Below, piece by piece: positions 51,443 to 60,772 of a DNA stretch of 62,989 nt. Origin of the DNA: Deinococcus aquatilis DSM 23025 (GTDB lineage Bacteria > Deinococcota > Deinococci > Deinococcales > Deinococcaceae); assembly GCF_000378445.1 (NCBI RefSeq), contig NZ_KB899721.1, positions 1 to 62,989 of the forward strand, in the 5' to 3' direction. The notes beneath the pieces are model-generated. The model searched no databases and was not told where the DNA came from. It saw only the letters and a program-made list of their open reading frames with translations. The first letter of the stretch is position 1; each line of letters opens with the position of its first letter. The translations under genes and the position numbers were made by a program.

Positions 51443-52199
51443 GGTCGTCTCCGAGGTAGGCGCGAATCACGTCCGGGTGGGCCGCCACGTCTGCCGGGTG
51501 GCCTTCGGCCAGCAGTTCCCCGAAAGCCATGCAGATCACGTGATCCGACAGGGTCATGATGACGTGCATGATGTGCTCGACCATCACGATGCCGAGGCCC
51601 GACTGGGCGAGTTCGCGGATCAGGGCCACCATTTCCTGCTGTGCAGGCGGATTCAGGCCCGCGATGCTTTCATCGAGAAACAGCAGACGGGGTTCGAGGG
51701 CCAGCGCCTTGGCCAGTTCGAGGCGGCGGCGGCGGGCCAGATTCAGTTCGGCGGCAGGCTGCGCGGCCCGGTCAGCCAGCCCCACACGCTCCAGCACGGC
51801 GTAGGCGTGGTCCTCGGCAGCGCGGCCCCGGTGACGCAGGAAGGCCGCCACCAGCACGTTTTCCAGCACGCTCAGGTCTTCAAAGGGGCGCTCGACCTGA
51901 AAGGTGCGGGCCATGCCCAGCCGTGACCGGGCCTGCGGTTGCAGATGCGTGATGTCGCGCCCGTCCAGGGTCACGCGCCCTTCGCTCAGGCGCACGAATC
52001 CGGTCAGGCCGTTGAACAGCGTGGTTTTGCCTGCACCGTTGGGGCCGATCAGTCCCAGAATCTCGCCTGGGCGCACACTGAGATTGATATTTTTGACGGC
52101 GGTGACGCCCCCGAAGCGGATGGTGATGCCCTCGGCGGTCAGCAGCGGCGCGGCCCGTTCAGCGGCGGGCACGCCCCTGGACTCTGCCACGCCCGTCAT
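51435..52199 (-). CDS. livG: Branched-chain amino-acid ABC importer ATPase
   Basis: 254 residues. Walker A GLIGPNGAGKTT and switch VEHIMHVIM are present. The usual LSGGQ signature is replaced by ELNLARRRRLELAKALA, followed by Walker B LLFLDESIAGLNP. This variant is known in a subgroup of LivG-type ATPases and should not be read as a broken gene. Starts at ATG 52199, overlapping the livM stop (ATGA-type contact). Confidence 0.93.
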   Translation of the reverse strand: MTGVAESRGVPAAERAAPLLTAEGITIRFGGVTAVKNINLSVRPGEILGLIGPNGAGKTTLFNGLTGFVRLSEGRVTLDGRDITHLQPQARSRLGMARTFQVERPFEDLSVLENVLVAAFLRHRGRAAEDHAYAVLERVGLADRAAQPAAELNLARRRRLELAKALALEPRLLFLDESIAGLNPPAQQEMVALIRELAQSGLGIVMVEHIMHVIMTLSDHVICMAFGELLAEGHPADVAAHPDVIRAYLGDDHD

Positions 52200-53197
52200 C
52201 TGTTCACGCCCAGTTTGAGGCCGCCGCGCCGGAACAGTCCCATCAGGCCGTTGGGCGCGTAGATGGTGACGGCCAGAATCAGCACGCCGTAGATCAGCAG
52301 ATTGGCACTGCTGAACACGGTCCGGAACAGTTCGCCAAAAATGCTGAGCAGCAGGGCCCCGATGAGTGGCCCCTGAATAGAGGTGCGCCCACCGATGATC
52401 GCCATCAGCGCAATCTGTACGCTGATCGGCAGTTCCAGCAGGGTGTGCGGCTCGAAGGCCTGCAGGTAGACGGCGTAGATGCTGCCGCCCAGCGCGGTCA
52501 GGGCGGCGCTGATCATGAAGGCGATCAGTTTCATGCGCGTGGGATCGATGCCCAGCGCCCGCGCCCCGTCTTCATCCTCGCGTACCGCCTGAAGGCCGTA
52601 GCCCAGCCGCGAGCGCCGGATCAGGTGCGTGATGATCAGGGTCAGCAGCACGAACGCGAACGCCAGGCCGTATTCCACCTTGCGGTCGAACAGGTCCAGC
52701 CCGAACAGGGTCGGCAGTTCGGGCATGAACAGCCCTTCTGAACTGCCTGTCCATTCCGAATTGATGGCGACCAGCCGCAGCACCAGCGCCACCGCGATGG
52801 TAGACAGCGTGAAGTAACTGCCCCGCAGCCGGAAGGTCAGGCCGCCCCAGATGGCCGCCAGGAGCACGGCCAGAATCATGCCGACCAATGCGCCCCACCA
52901 CGGAGCCAGCGGCGCGGGCAAAAAGGCGGGCAGGCGTTCGGGCGTCGCCAGCAGCGTCATGGTGTACGCGCCGATGCCCAGCAGCGCGGCGTGGCCGAGG
53001 CTGGTCTGTCCGGCCCAGCCGCCCAGAATGTTCCAGCTCATGGCGAGGCCCGCAAAAATCAGGGTGGATACCCCAAAGTTCATGGCCTTGCCGAACACGA
53101 AGGGATACAGCGCGATCACGACCAGCAGCGCCCCCGACAGCCACAGGTTGCCGAAGGTGAGGGCGCGGGGCCGGGGAAGGGTCGCGGCAGCGGTCAT
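52196..53197 (-). CDS. livM: Branched-chain amino-acid ABC importer permease
   Basis: 333 residues with about nine membrane helices. Landmarks are SWNILGGWAGQTSLGHAALLGIGAY, LRGSYFTLSTIAVALVLRL, the EAA-like loop VREDEDGARALGIDPTRMKLIAFMISA and IGGRTSIQGPLIGA. Its ATG overlaps the livH stop (ATGA). It forms the channel with LivH. Confidence 0.93.
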   Translation of the reverse strand: MTAAATLPRPRALTFGNLWLSGALLVVIALYPFVFGKAMNFGVSTLIFAGLAMSWNILGGWAGQTSLGHAALLGIGAYTMTLLATPERLPAFLPAPLAPWWGALVGMILAVLLAAIWGGLTFRLRGSYFTLSTIAVALVLRLVAINSEWTGSSEGLFMPELPTLFGLDLFDRKVEYGLAFAFVLLTLIITHLIRRSRLGYGLQAVREDEDGARALGIDPTRMKLIAFMISAALTALGGSIYAVYLQAFEPHTLLELPISVQIALMAIIGGRTSIQGPLIGALLLSIFGELFRTVFSSANLLIYGVLILAVTIYAPNGLMGLFRRGGLKLGVNR

Positions 53198-54081
53198 ACC
53201 CGTTTCACCGTCTTGCCGAACAGTCCTTCGGGACGCAGCAGCAGCACCAGCAAAAAGGCGATCAGTCCGTAGGCGTCGCGGTAATTGTTGCTGATGTAAA
53301 AGGCCCCCAGCGATTCGATGACGCCCAGCACCAGCCCGCCTGCCACCGCGCCCGGAAGGTTGCCGAGGCCGCCCAACACGGTCACGATAAAGGCTTTGGT
53401 GGTGTAGTTTTCGCCCACCGTGGGAAAGGTGTACAGCAGCGGCATCAGCAGCACGCCCGCGATGGCCGCGAACGCCACGCCCAGCCCGAACACGATGGCC
53501 TGAATCTGGGTGGTCTTGACGCCCTGCAACTCGGCTCCCAGCGGATTCTGGGCGGTGGCCCGGATGGCGCGGCCCAGCTCGGTGCGGTACAGCAGCAGAT
53601 TCAGACCCACGATGGCGACCAGGGTACCCAACCCGGCCACCAGCAGCGACACGCTGACCTGCACGCCCGCAAATTGAAAGGTGCTGGTGGCATACGGCAC
53701 GTTGATGCTCTGCGGCTGCGCCCCGAAGGTCAGCAGCAGCGTATTGCTGACGATCAGGCCCAGACCCAGGGTCGCCAGCATGGAGCCTTCACCGAGGCGG
53801 TCTCCCAGCCGGGCCAGCACAAACCGCTGAATGACGAATCCCAGCGCGAATCCGGCGGGCGCGACCACCAGCAAACTCAGGTAGGGGTCGATATGGAAGG
53901 CCTTGAACAGCGCCAGCGTGATGAACATGCCGATGGCGAGAAAGTCGCCGTGCGCGAAATTGATGACCTTCATGACGCCGAAGATCAGGCTCAGGCCCGT
54001 GCCGATCAGGGCGTACAACCCACCCGTCAGCAGGCCCTGAACCAGCGTCTGAAAGAAGGCGGTGACCGAGGCTGAGTCCAT
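53194..54081 (-). CDS. livH: Branched-chain amino-acid ABC importer permease
   Basis: 295 residues from ATG 54081, preceded by AAGGAG at good distance. Landmarks: QGLLTGGLYALIGTGLSLIFGVMKVINFAHGDFLAIGMF, ATAQNPLGAELQGVKTTQIQAIVFGLG and VTVLGGLGNLPGAVAGGLVLGVIES. Eight membrane helices are likely. Confidence 0.93.
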   Translation of the reverse strand: MDSASVTAFFQTLVQGLLTGGLYALIGTGLSLIFGVMKVINFAHGDFLAIGMFITLALFKAFHIDPYLSLLVVAPAGFALGFVIQRFVLARLGDRLGEGSMLATLGLGLIVSNTLLLTFGAQPQSINVPYATSTFQFAGVQVSVSLLVAGLGTLVAIVGLNLLLYRTELGRAIRATAQNPLGAELQGVKTTQIQAIVFGLGVAFAAIAGVLLMPLLYTFPTVGENYTTKAFIVTVLGGLGNLPGAVAGGLVLGVIESLGAFYISNNYRDAYGLIAFLLVLLLRPEGLFGKTVKRV

Positions 54082-54116
54082 GCAGGCTCCTTGCAAGCGG
54101 GGAGGCAGAGGTGGGG

Positions 54117-54153
54117 CGCGGGGGGGGCAGAGAGTCCTGCTCGCCCCCCGCGC
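54117..54153 (-). promoter_or_regulatory. GC-rich hairpin between livK and livH
   Basis: A G-run arm (CGCGGGGGGGGC, 54117-54128) pairs with GCCCCCCGCG (54143-54152) around a ~14-nt loop, allowing for two extra G residues. There is no U-run. Like the hairpins at 34525-34656, it lies between a binding-protein gene and its permease gene and may raise the amount of binding protein. Confidence 0.6.
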
Positions 54154-54208
54154 CGGAAGCTTGAAAAAGGCCGGGGGGCCTGAGAGCGGCCCCGTCCGGG
54201 TTCAGGCT

Positions 54209-55378
54209 TCAGCGTTCAAACTTGATGGGGCGCGGAACCACGCTCTTGGGGTAGATCGGCACGAACACGCCGCCCTGCACCTGCTGGGCCACCATCGCCA
54301 GCGGATTCTGGTTGCGGAAGCCGTCGTAATCCTTGAACTGCACCGGGCCAAACGCGGTGGTCATGTTGATGGCGTTCAGCGCGGCCTTGACCTTCTCGCG
54401 GTCGGTGCTGCCGGCCTTGCGGATCGCCTCGGCGGCCACGATCACGCCCGCGTAGGCCTGCGCCGCGTGATAGCTGGGTTCCTGTCCGCCCAGCGCGGTT
54501 TTCAGGTCCACGTTCAGCTTCTGCACGCCCGCGTAACGCAGTTGCGGCACCCACGCGGTGGCCGTGATCACGCTCTCACCCGCGCTGCCGCTGTCTTTAA
54601 TAAAGTCGGGCAGGGCAAATCCCGCCGCGCCGCCCGCAAACAGGCGGGGTTTGACGCCCACTTCACGCGCCTGACGCATCAGGGCCACGCTGTCTTCGGC
54701 GTAGCTGACCATCAGAATGCCGTCGGGGTTTTTGGCCTTGATGCGGTTCAGCACGGGCCGGAAGTCGGTCAGGCCCTTGTCGTAGCGCTGGTCTTCCACG
54801 ATGGTGATGTTGTACAGCTTGGCAAAGTCCTGGGCGGCGTCGGCCACGCTCTTTTCAAAGGCTCCGGTTCCGGCGATGATCGCCATGCTCTTGAATTTGT
54901 TGTCCCGGAAGATGTTGAGAATCACGCGGGCGTACTCGGTGGCCGGTTGATTCAGCCGGAAAATATAGTCGCTGCCGGGTTTGGTGATGTCGTCGCCGCT
55001 GCTGGTGATGACCAGATTGGGCACCTTCTGGCGGGCCAGATACTGCGCCTGCGCCTTCACGAGGCTGCTGGAGTACTCGTTCAGCACCAGCGGCACTCCG
55101 GCGTTCACGAGGCGTTCGGCGGCGGCCAGTCCCTTGTTCACGTCGCTGGCGTTGTCTTCGATGATCAGTTCGATCTTGCGCCCGCCGATGCCGCCTTTGC
55201 GGTTCACTTCGGCCACCCCGACCTTGAATCCGGCCAGTTGCATCTTGCCGAATTCGGCGAAGCGTCCCGTGACCGAGGTGATGGCCCCGATTTTGATGGT
55301 TCCAGTGCCGCTCTGGGCGCTGGCGGGCAGGGCCAACAGGGGCGTCAGGGCGAGGGTCAGGAGGGTAACTTTACGCAT
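54209..55378 (-). CDS. livK: Branched-chain amino-acid binding protein
   Basis: 389 residues with a signal peptide (MRKVTLLTLALTPLLALPASAQ). Type 1 periplasmic-binding fold: IKIGAITSVTGRFAEFGKMQLAGFKVGVAEVN, GRKIELIIEDNASDVNKGLAAAERL, VPLVLNEYSSSLVKAQAQYLA and GPVQFKDYDGFRNQNPLAMVAQ. GGAG is placed before ATG 55378. It delivers the amino acid to LivHM. Specificity within the hydrophobic amino acids, or for other compounds such as amides, is not certain. Confidence 0.92.
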   Translation of the reverse strand: MRKVTLLTLALTPLLALPASAQSGTGTIKIGAITSVTGRFAEFGKMQLAGFKVGVAEVNRKGGIGGRKIELIIEDNASDVNKGLAAAERLVNAGVPLVLNEYSSSLVKAQAQYLARQKVPNLVITSSGDDITKPGSDYIFRLNQPATEYARVILNIFRDNKFKSMAIIAGTGAFEKSVADAAQDFAKLYNITIVEDQRYDKGLTDFRPVLNRIKAKNPDGILMVSYAEDSVALMRQAREVGVKPRLFAGGAAGFALPDFIKDSGSAGESVITATAWVPQLRYAGVQKLNVDLKTALGGQEPSYHAAQAYAGVIVAAEAIRKAGSTDREKVKAALNAINMTTAFGPVQFKDYDGFRNQNPLAMVAQQVQGGVFVPIYPKSVVPRPIKFER

Positions 55379-55428
55379 GGCAGGCTCCTAGAAAACGGGG
55401 AAGGGAAGAGAGGGTGAAAGGATGGACG

Positions 55429-56079
55429 TCAGCGGCGCTGATGGGCGGCCACCGTGTGGGCCACGCGGGTCAGGTGGGCGTGCATGGCGAGTTCGGCGGC
55501 GGGGGCGTCCCGTTGCCGCAGGGCGCGTTCGATCTCGCGGTGTTCCTCGTGGCTCTGTTTCAGGTGCCAGCTTTCGTTGATGTGGAGCGGCCCCGCCAGC
55601 CGCATCTCCCGCGCCAGCAGCTCGGCATGCCGGGCCAGCCGCCCATTGCCGCTGGTCTGCACGATGATCTGATGAAAGCGGGCGTCGAGTTCCCGGAATC
55701 CCCGCCAGTCTCCGATGGCCGCCGCGCCCTGGGCGTCCAGTACGCCCCGCAGCGCAGCCAGATCGGTACTGCTCATGCGGGCGGCGGCCAGCCGTGCGGC
55801 GAGGCTGTCCAGGTTGGCCCGCAGTTCGTACAGTTCCAGCAGATCGGTCAGGGTGAGATTGACGACCTCCACGCCGCGCCGCGAGTGCTCGACGGCCAGT
55901 CCTTCTCCGACCAGCAGCAGCACCGCTTCCCGCACCGGAGAGCGGCTGACTTCCAGTTGCCGGGCCAGTTCGGGCACGCTCAGACGGCTGCCCGGCGCAA
56001 GTTCCCCACTCAGAATGGCGCCACGCAACCGTTCACGGACAACGTCCACGACCCGCGCGCTGGCGACTGGCTTGAGCAA
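55429..56079 (-). CDS. GntR family regulator (FadR/FCD subfamily)
   Basis: 216 residues from TTG 56079, chosen because AAAGGAGGGG (plus 56085-56094) lies 7 nt upstream; GTG 56097 is an alternative. Winged helix: DVVRERLRGAILSGELAPGSRLSVPELARQLEVSRSPVREAVLLL. FCD ligand domain: ELYELRANLDSLAARLAA, DARFHQIIVQTSGN, and SHEEHREIERALRQRD, which contain the conserved Asp and His residues of a metal site. It is followed by livK after 50 bp and probably controls the operon, perhaps in response to an organic or amino acid. Confidence 0.9.
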   Translation of the reverse strand: MLKPVASARVVDVVRERLRGAILSGELAPGSRLSVPELARQLEVSRSPVREAVLLLVGEGLAVEHSRRGVEVVNLTLTDLLELYELRANLDSLAARLAAARMSSTDLAALRGVLDAQGAAAIGDWRGFRELDARFHQIIVQTSGNGRLARHAELLAREMRLAGPLHINESWHLKQSHEEHREIERALRQRDAPAAELAMHAHLTRVAHTVAAHQRR

Positions 56080-56155
56080 CGTCACCCCTCCTTTCACCGC
56101 GCAGGCAGGGCTGCGGATGATCTGAACTGCTGTTAAGTTGTGGAACGAGATTGAG

Positions 56156-56169
56156 TGTTACATGCAACA
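56156..56169. promoter_or_regulatory. Candidate GntR operator
   Basis: TGTTACATGCAACA is an imperfect palindrome around CATG with only one mismatched pair. It lies about 76 bp before the regulator start. FCD-type GntR regulators typically bind such sites. It would allow self-control of the gntR-livKHMGF operon. Confidence 0.55.
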
Positions 56170-56316
56170 GGTAAAATTACAAGCGGTGGGCCGAGCGGCT
56201 GCGGAAGGCGTCGGCGTGCCCTCCTGCCCCGGCCCACCTCTCCCGCGCGGCTCAGGCTGAACTCGGCAGGGTCCGGCCTTTCACCGGACTCCGGTCAGTT
56301 CATGGGGGTGATCTCC

Positions 56317-58746
56317 CTAGCGGATGGCCACTCCCAGGATGTACTGAATACGGATGCGCTCCTTCTCGCCGGTTTTCAGGTCGCGGGCCTCCAGATAGGG
56401 GGTGGAGCCAGTACGGTCAATCCGCAGCGGTTGAAATTCGTCGAGGCGGCGTTTGCCCGCCGTGATCCGGCTGCTGTACCACCCGGAGCCGACAGTTTTT
56501 TCCTCGTTGTACTGGAGGAGCAGGTTGTGACCGTTGCGGATGGCTTCCTCCAGAAACTCGCGCTTTTTGCGGGTGTCGGTGATCACCAGCAGGTCGGACG
56601 CCGCGCCCTGCGGAACAGCAATCTTGTGGTCTGGGGCCAGGCCCAGGGCGCCCAGTGCCGTTTCGAGGGCCTGCGCTTTGCCGGACTGCACGGTGAATAG
56701 GGTGGGGCCGAGGCTGGGGCCAATGAACTCTTTCAGGGCAGGATGTTGCGCCAGGGCCTGCGCCTGTGGGTGTTGCAGGAGCGTGACCGCGGCAACGCCG
56801 GGGAGCGGCATCTGCCCGCTCCAGACGCCCAGTTGAAGGCGCAGCGTGGCGGGCAGACGGCCCACACTGCGGGCTTCCAGATCATTGAGAAAAGAACTGG
56901 GCAGGCCGCCCGGTGAGGCTGGGCGGACAGTGTACTTCTCTTTCCCAGCGGCCATGAGGCGGCCTTCCAGCAACTGGCGGGTCAGGAAATCCAGTTCGCC
57001 CGTCACGGTAAATGAGCCGTCTGCACTGAATTTCAACGTTTTTGCGGGGGCTTGGTCGTAATTCAGGAGGGGGACGCCTGACGGAATCTTCTGTTCCGGC
57101 CCGAGCAGCCGCAGGGTGTCGCCCACCGCCGTTCCGCCTGAACGGAGCGCGGCGTCCCGCTCGGCGCGGGTGGGGTATTCCAGCAAGGTGACCCCCCGGT
57201 GGACCGTCAGGCGCTCCCGCCGCGCCGCCCAGTCCTGAATGGTGCTCTGCACGCTGGCGGCCAGGGGCGTGGCCGAACCTGCCCGCAGGCCGTCCAGCAG
57301 GGCTTCCTGACTCAGGCCGCCTTCCAGCGCCGCGTACACGCTCTCGCGGGTCAGGCGGTAGGTGGCGGTCTGGGGGTCAAAGCGCACGGCCTCCGCTGCC
57401 TGCAACAGCAGAAATTGCTGCGGCTGGAGCTGGGCCGGATACACCAGCAACTCGAAGTTCGGCTGCAAGATCCAGGCGGGCGGCGCGGGCACGGCGCGCG
57501 GGCGTTCGGGCTGGATCTGCGCCGCGGCGTGCAGCGCGGCGTTCGGGATCACCACCGCGGCGCCGTCACGCTGCTCTACGCTGACCAGCCCGAACTCTGT
57601 CAAGGTGCCGCGCAGGGTGGCCGCCAACCAGGCGGCCCACGCCTGTGGGTCGGTTCCCTGCCGACTCATCAGTTGATGGTAATCGTACTTTTGCAGGCGC
57701 AGCTCTGCCGGGATCAGCGCGTTCATGATCCGCAGCAACTCGGGTTCGGTGACGGGGGAGGGCAGGGCACGCAGCAGCGCGGCCAGGCAGGAACGCAGCG
57801 CCCCACCCTGCGGCAGGCGGTATTCCTGGTCTTCGGGCCTGTACAACGTGCCCACCAGCTGCGCCGCACGGCCCAGCAGCGGGACCGGGCCAGCCTCGGA
57901 AAAGGCCCGCGCCCGCTCTGCGTTCACCTCCAGGTGCTTGCCCGCCGCGTCCAACTGCACCAGGTCAAGCTGCTGCGCTACGGTCAACCAGCTCCCGATG
58001 TCCTGCAGGGCGGGCAGCGTCTTGCTCAGCTTTCCCAGCGCCGCCTTGTTGTACGTGCCCGCCTGGGTCACCCCCAAACCGCCCAACAACCGCAGTCCAC
58101 GCAGGAGTTCTTGCAGGTGCAGCGCCGGCCGCGCGGCCGCCTGCGTGTTGCTGGGGAGCTGGGCCGTGCCGGCCTCCACGGGCGTCATGGTCAGGGGCGC
58201 GGCCCCCACCGCTGGCAACCGCGCCAGCAGGCGTGGATCGGCCAGCACCCACGACGGCGGTAGGTGCCCAAAGGGCCGGTAGTGGGCGTAAGCGTAGGCG
58301 TCGCGCAACCAAGGATTTGGTACGGAGGCTGGACACAGCAGGCCGTCGGCAAACAGCGTCCACAGCAGGTCCGCCCCGGCAAACTCCGCGCCCCTGTAGC
58401 CCTCGAACAGATTCAGCGGGGAGGGAGTGAGTTTGATCGGCGGCGCAGTCAGGCCGCGCAGCCGCGCGAAGCTGTACAGCGCCCAGCCGTCCATCGCCCC
58501 GCCCTGCCGACGCACCTCGCTCAGGAGCTGCAACTCGGTGGGATGGAGACTGGCCACCAGGGCGTCCAGGCGTGCCGGATGGGCAAAGGTCGTCACCAGC
58601 GCCTCCCGGCTGGCGGCCTTGCTGCTCAAGCCTTTCTCGCCGCTGTAGCGTTTGGCCACCCGGTTGAAATGGCCCGTGCCGTACACATCCGCCATCTGCT
58701 CCAGACGCAGCGGTGAGATCCATTCTGTGGTCCGCCCCGCCGTCAT
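56317..58746 (-). CDS. Helicase-associated protein with Helicase_C_3-like and WYL-like parts
   Basis: 809 residues. The middle (from WILQPNFELLVYPAQLQPQQFLLLQAA to TIQDWAARRERLTVHRGVTLLEYP) matches the Helicase_C_3/XPB-associated domain found beside bacterial XPB helicases. The C-terminal ~80 residues (EEAIRNGHNLLLQYNEEKTVGSGWYSS...FQPLRIDRTGSTPYLEARDLKTGEKERIRIQYIL) resemble a WYL-type ligand-binding fold. It overlaps the small gene upstream by ATGA and belongs to the XPB operon. It probably works with that helicase on DNA. Confidence 0.75.
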   Translation of the reverse strand: MTAGRTTEWISPLRLEQMADVYGTGHFNRVAKRYSGEKGLSSKAASREALVTTFAHPARLDALVASLHPTELQLLSEVRRQGGAMDGWALYSFARLRGLTAPPIKLTPSPLNLFEGYRGAEFAGADLLWTLFADGLLCPASVPNPWLRDAYAYAHYRPFGHLPPSWVLADPRLLARLPAVGAAPLTMTPVEAGTAQLPSNTQAAARPALHLQELLRGLRLLGGLGVTQAGTYNKAALGKLSKTLPALQDIGSWLTVAQQLDLVQLDAAGKHLEVNAERARAFSEAGPVPLLGRAAQLVGTLYRPEDQEYRLPQGGALRSCLAALLRALPSPVTEPELLRIMNALIPAELRLQKYDYHQLMSRQGTDPQAWAAWLAATLRGTLTEFGLVSVEQRDGAAVVIPNAALHAAAQIQPERPRAVPAPPAWILQPNFELLVYPAQLQPQQFLLLQAAEAVRFDPQTATYRLTRESVYAALEGGLSQEALLDGLRAGSATPLAASVQSTIQDWAARRERLTVHRGVTLLEYPTRAERDAALRSGGTAVGDTLRLLGPEQKIPSGVPLLNYDQAPAKTLKFSADGSFTVTGELDFLTRQLLEGRLMAAGKEKYTVRPASPGGLPSSFLNDLEARSVGRLPATLRLQLGVWSGQMPLPGVAAVTLLQHPQAQALAQHPALKEFIGPSLGPTLFTVQSGKAQALETALGALGLAPDHKIAVPQGAASDLLVITDTRKKREFLEEAIRNGHNLLLQYNEEKTVGSGWYSSRITAGKRRLDEFQPLRIDRTGSTPYLEARDLKTGEKERIRIQYILGVAIR

Positions 58747-59039
58747 CCACCCACCACCCTCGGCAGGTGGCCTGCCTTGCGGAGGGCCTCCAGCACAGCT
58801 TTCTCGCTGCCGGGGGTCAGCAGCGCAAAGGTGGGGCCGAGCCGCGAAACGATCTGCCCCGCGAGGCGGGTGTCCAGCAGCAGCGCGTCCAAATCGGCGC
58901 TGTCCTGCACTTCCAGCACACTGAGCGGACGGTGTGCCACCACTGTTTGCACCCTGGACAGCGGCAGGGACGCCGGATCTGTGGGCGGCGCTTTGGCACG
59001 CCTGGTCGGTGGGCTGCGTTTTTTCGGGGCGTCAGTCAT
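58743..59039 (-). CDS. Small protein of the XPB operon
   Basis: 98 residues: a basic, Pro-rich N-terminus (TDAPKKRSPPTRRAKAPP) and a small folded part with VVAHRPLSVLEVQDSADLDALLLD and a C-terminal helix (EKAVLEALRKAGHLPRVV). Between the two helicase-related genes it overlaps the next by ATGA. It resembles short XPB-associated proteins; no activity can be named. Confidence 0.65.
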   Translation of the reverse strand: MTDAPKKRSPPTRRAKAPPTDPASLPLSRVQTVVAHRPLSVLEVQDSADLDALLLDTRLAGQIVSRLGPTFALLTPGSEKAVLEALRKAGHLPRVVGG

Positions 59040-59095
59040 GAAAACTCCGGTGCCGCTGGAGAGGGGCCGGACGCTCAGGGGCGTTCTGTTCAGGC

Positions 59096-60772
59096 TCAGA
59101 CCTCATGTTCATCCAGAATGCCGTAAGAATATCCCTGTGCGGCCAAGAACAATTGGCGGTGGTGGGCGAAATCCTCTTCACTGGTTTCGCGGGTGACCAG
59201 GGAGTAAAAGTGTGCGGCGCGTCCGTCGGCTTTGGGCCGCAGCAGCCGCCCCAGGCGCTGGGCCTCTTCCTGACGCGAACCGAAGGCACCTGAAACCTGA
59301 ATCAGCACCTCGGCGTCGGGCAGGTCCAGGGCAAAGTTGCCCACCTTGGACAGGATCAACGTCTTCAGGCGGCCTTCCCGGAAGGCCTGAAAGAGCTCCT
59401 CCCGGGTCCGCTGCGGCGTCTTCCCCGTGATGACGGGAGCCTCCAGGTCAGCGCCGATCAGTTCCAGCTGATTCAGAAACTGGCCGATGATCAGCGTCGG
59501 CAGTCCCGCATGGCGCGCCATGACCTGCTGCAGGACGGCGCGCTTGGCCGGGTTCTCGGCCGCGATGCGGTGCTTGTTGGCCTCGGTGGCCAGCGCGTAC
59601 TCCAGGCGTTCTTCAGGGGGCAGGCGCAGGCGAACTTCCAGGCAATGCGCCTGGGCGATCCAGCCCTGCTCTTCCAGGGTCTTCCAGGGCTGGTCGTAGC
59701 GTTTGGGACCAATCAGGGCGAAAACGTCGTTCTCCCGCCCGTCCTCGCGGATCAGGGTCGCCGTCAGCCCCAGGCGCCTCCGGGCCTGCACTTCGGCGGT
59801 CAGGCGGAACACCGGAGCCGGCAGCAGGTGAACTTCGTCGTAAATGATCAGGCCCCATTCGGCGGCGCCGATCAGGGCGAGGTGCGGGTAGGCGCCGTGA
59901 TCTCCGCTGAGGCTGCCCCGCCTGCGGTGGGTGAGCATCTGGTAGGTGCAGAGGGTGACTGGGGTCAGCGGTGTTCCGGCGGCGTACTCGCTGACGTCCT
60001 GCGGCATCAACTGCGTTTTGCCCAGGAGTTCGCGGGACCACTGGTTGACGCTGGTGCGGTTGGTGGTCAGGATCAGTGTCCGCTGTCCCACCAGGCTCAT
60101 GGCGACCAAACCCACCACCGTTTTCCCCGCTCCAGGGGCCAGCACCACCACCCCCGAACCGCCCTTCTCGCTTCCCGCACGGTAAAAGGCCTGGGCGGCT
60201 TCCCACTGGTATCCCCGGACCTGCAGCGCGGGCGAGAGCTGCACGGCACAGGCGTCGCCGTCGGTGTAGCCGGCCTGATCGTCCACGGGCCAGCCGACCT
60301 CGATGAGGGCCTGTTTCAGCACGCCGCGGTGCGCTGCCGGTACGGTCACGACGGTCGGTGACATCACCTCACCCAGAAGCGGCTTGATCCCCTGGTGGCG
60401 TGTCAGCTCGGTCAGGAGGGCTTCGTCTCCGGCCATGACGAGCAGCAGCAGCCTGGAGTCGTACTGTTCCAGTCTCAAGCGGCCCCAGCGGCTCGCCAGC
60501 TCGCGGATATCCGCCGCCACATTGCCGGGCAGCGGAAATTTGGCATGCCGGGCCAGGGCGTCCACCATCGCCCCGGCCGTCATGCCTGCACTGGCCGCGT
60601 TCCAGAGGGACAGCGGCGTCACCCGGTAGGTGTGCAGGTGCTCTGGACTGCTCATCAGCTCGGCAAACGGCGCAATATCCGTCCGTGCAGCTTCGGCACG
60701 CGGATTGAACGCCTCGAGGAAGACACTCCGGTCAGCCTGCACAATCAGCGGATTCGACGGGTCGAACGACAT
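59096..60772 (-). CDS. XPB/ERCC3-type DNA helicase
   Basis: 558 residues. SF2 motifs in XPB order: I VLAPGAGKTVVGL, Ia TTNRTSVNQW, II LIIYDEVHLLPAPVFR, III LGLTATLIREDGRE with the Arg-Glu-Asp (RED) motif typical of XPB, IV-V VITGKTPQRTREELFQAFREG and VI GSRQEEAQRLGRLLRPK. The N-terminal ~200 residues correspond to the damage-recognition-like part. XPB unwinds 3' to 5' and acts in nucleotide excision repair or transcription in eukaryotes; bacterial members have a poorly known repair role. It is the first of three genes. Confidence 0.92.
   Translation of the reverse strand: MSFDPSNPLIVQADRSVFLEAFNPRAEAARTDIAPFAELMSSPEHLHTYRVTPLSLWNAASAGMTAGAMVDALARHAKFPLPGNVAADIRELASRWGRLRLEQYDSRLLLLVMAGDEALLTELTRHQGIKPLLGEVMSPTVVTVPAAHRGVLKQALIEVGWPVDDQAGYTDGDACAVQLSPALQVRGYQWEAAQAFYRAGSEKGGSGVVVLAPGAGKTVVGLVAMSLVGQRTLILTTNRTSVNQWSRELLGKTQLMPQDVSEYAAGTPLTPVTLCTYQMLTHRRRGSLSGDHGAYPHLALIGAAEWGLIIYDEVHLLPAPVFRLTAEVQARRRLGLTATLIREDGRENDVFALIGPKRYDQPWKTLEEQGWIAQAHCLEVRLRLPPEERLEYALATEANKHRIAAENPAKRAVLQQVMARHAGLPTLIIGQFLNQLELIGADLEAPVITGKTPQRTREELFQAFREGRLKTLILSKVGNFALDLPDAEVLIQVSGAFGSRQEEAQRLGRLLRPKADGRAAHFYSLVTRETSEEDFAHHRQLFLAAQGYSYGILDEHEV

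Noticed and set aside
51435..52199. A defective LivG ATPase lacking the LSGGQ signature
   Set aside because: The replacement (LNLARRRRLEL) is a known variant in LivG-type proteins, and all other motifs are present.
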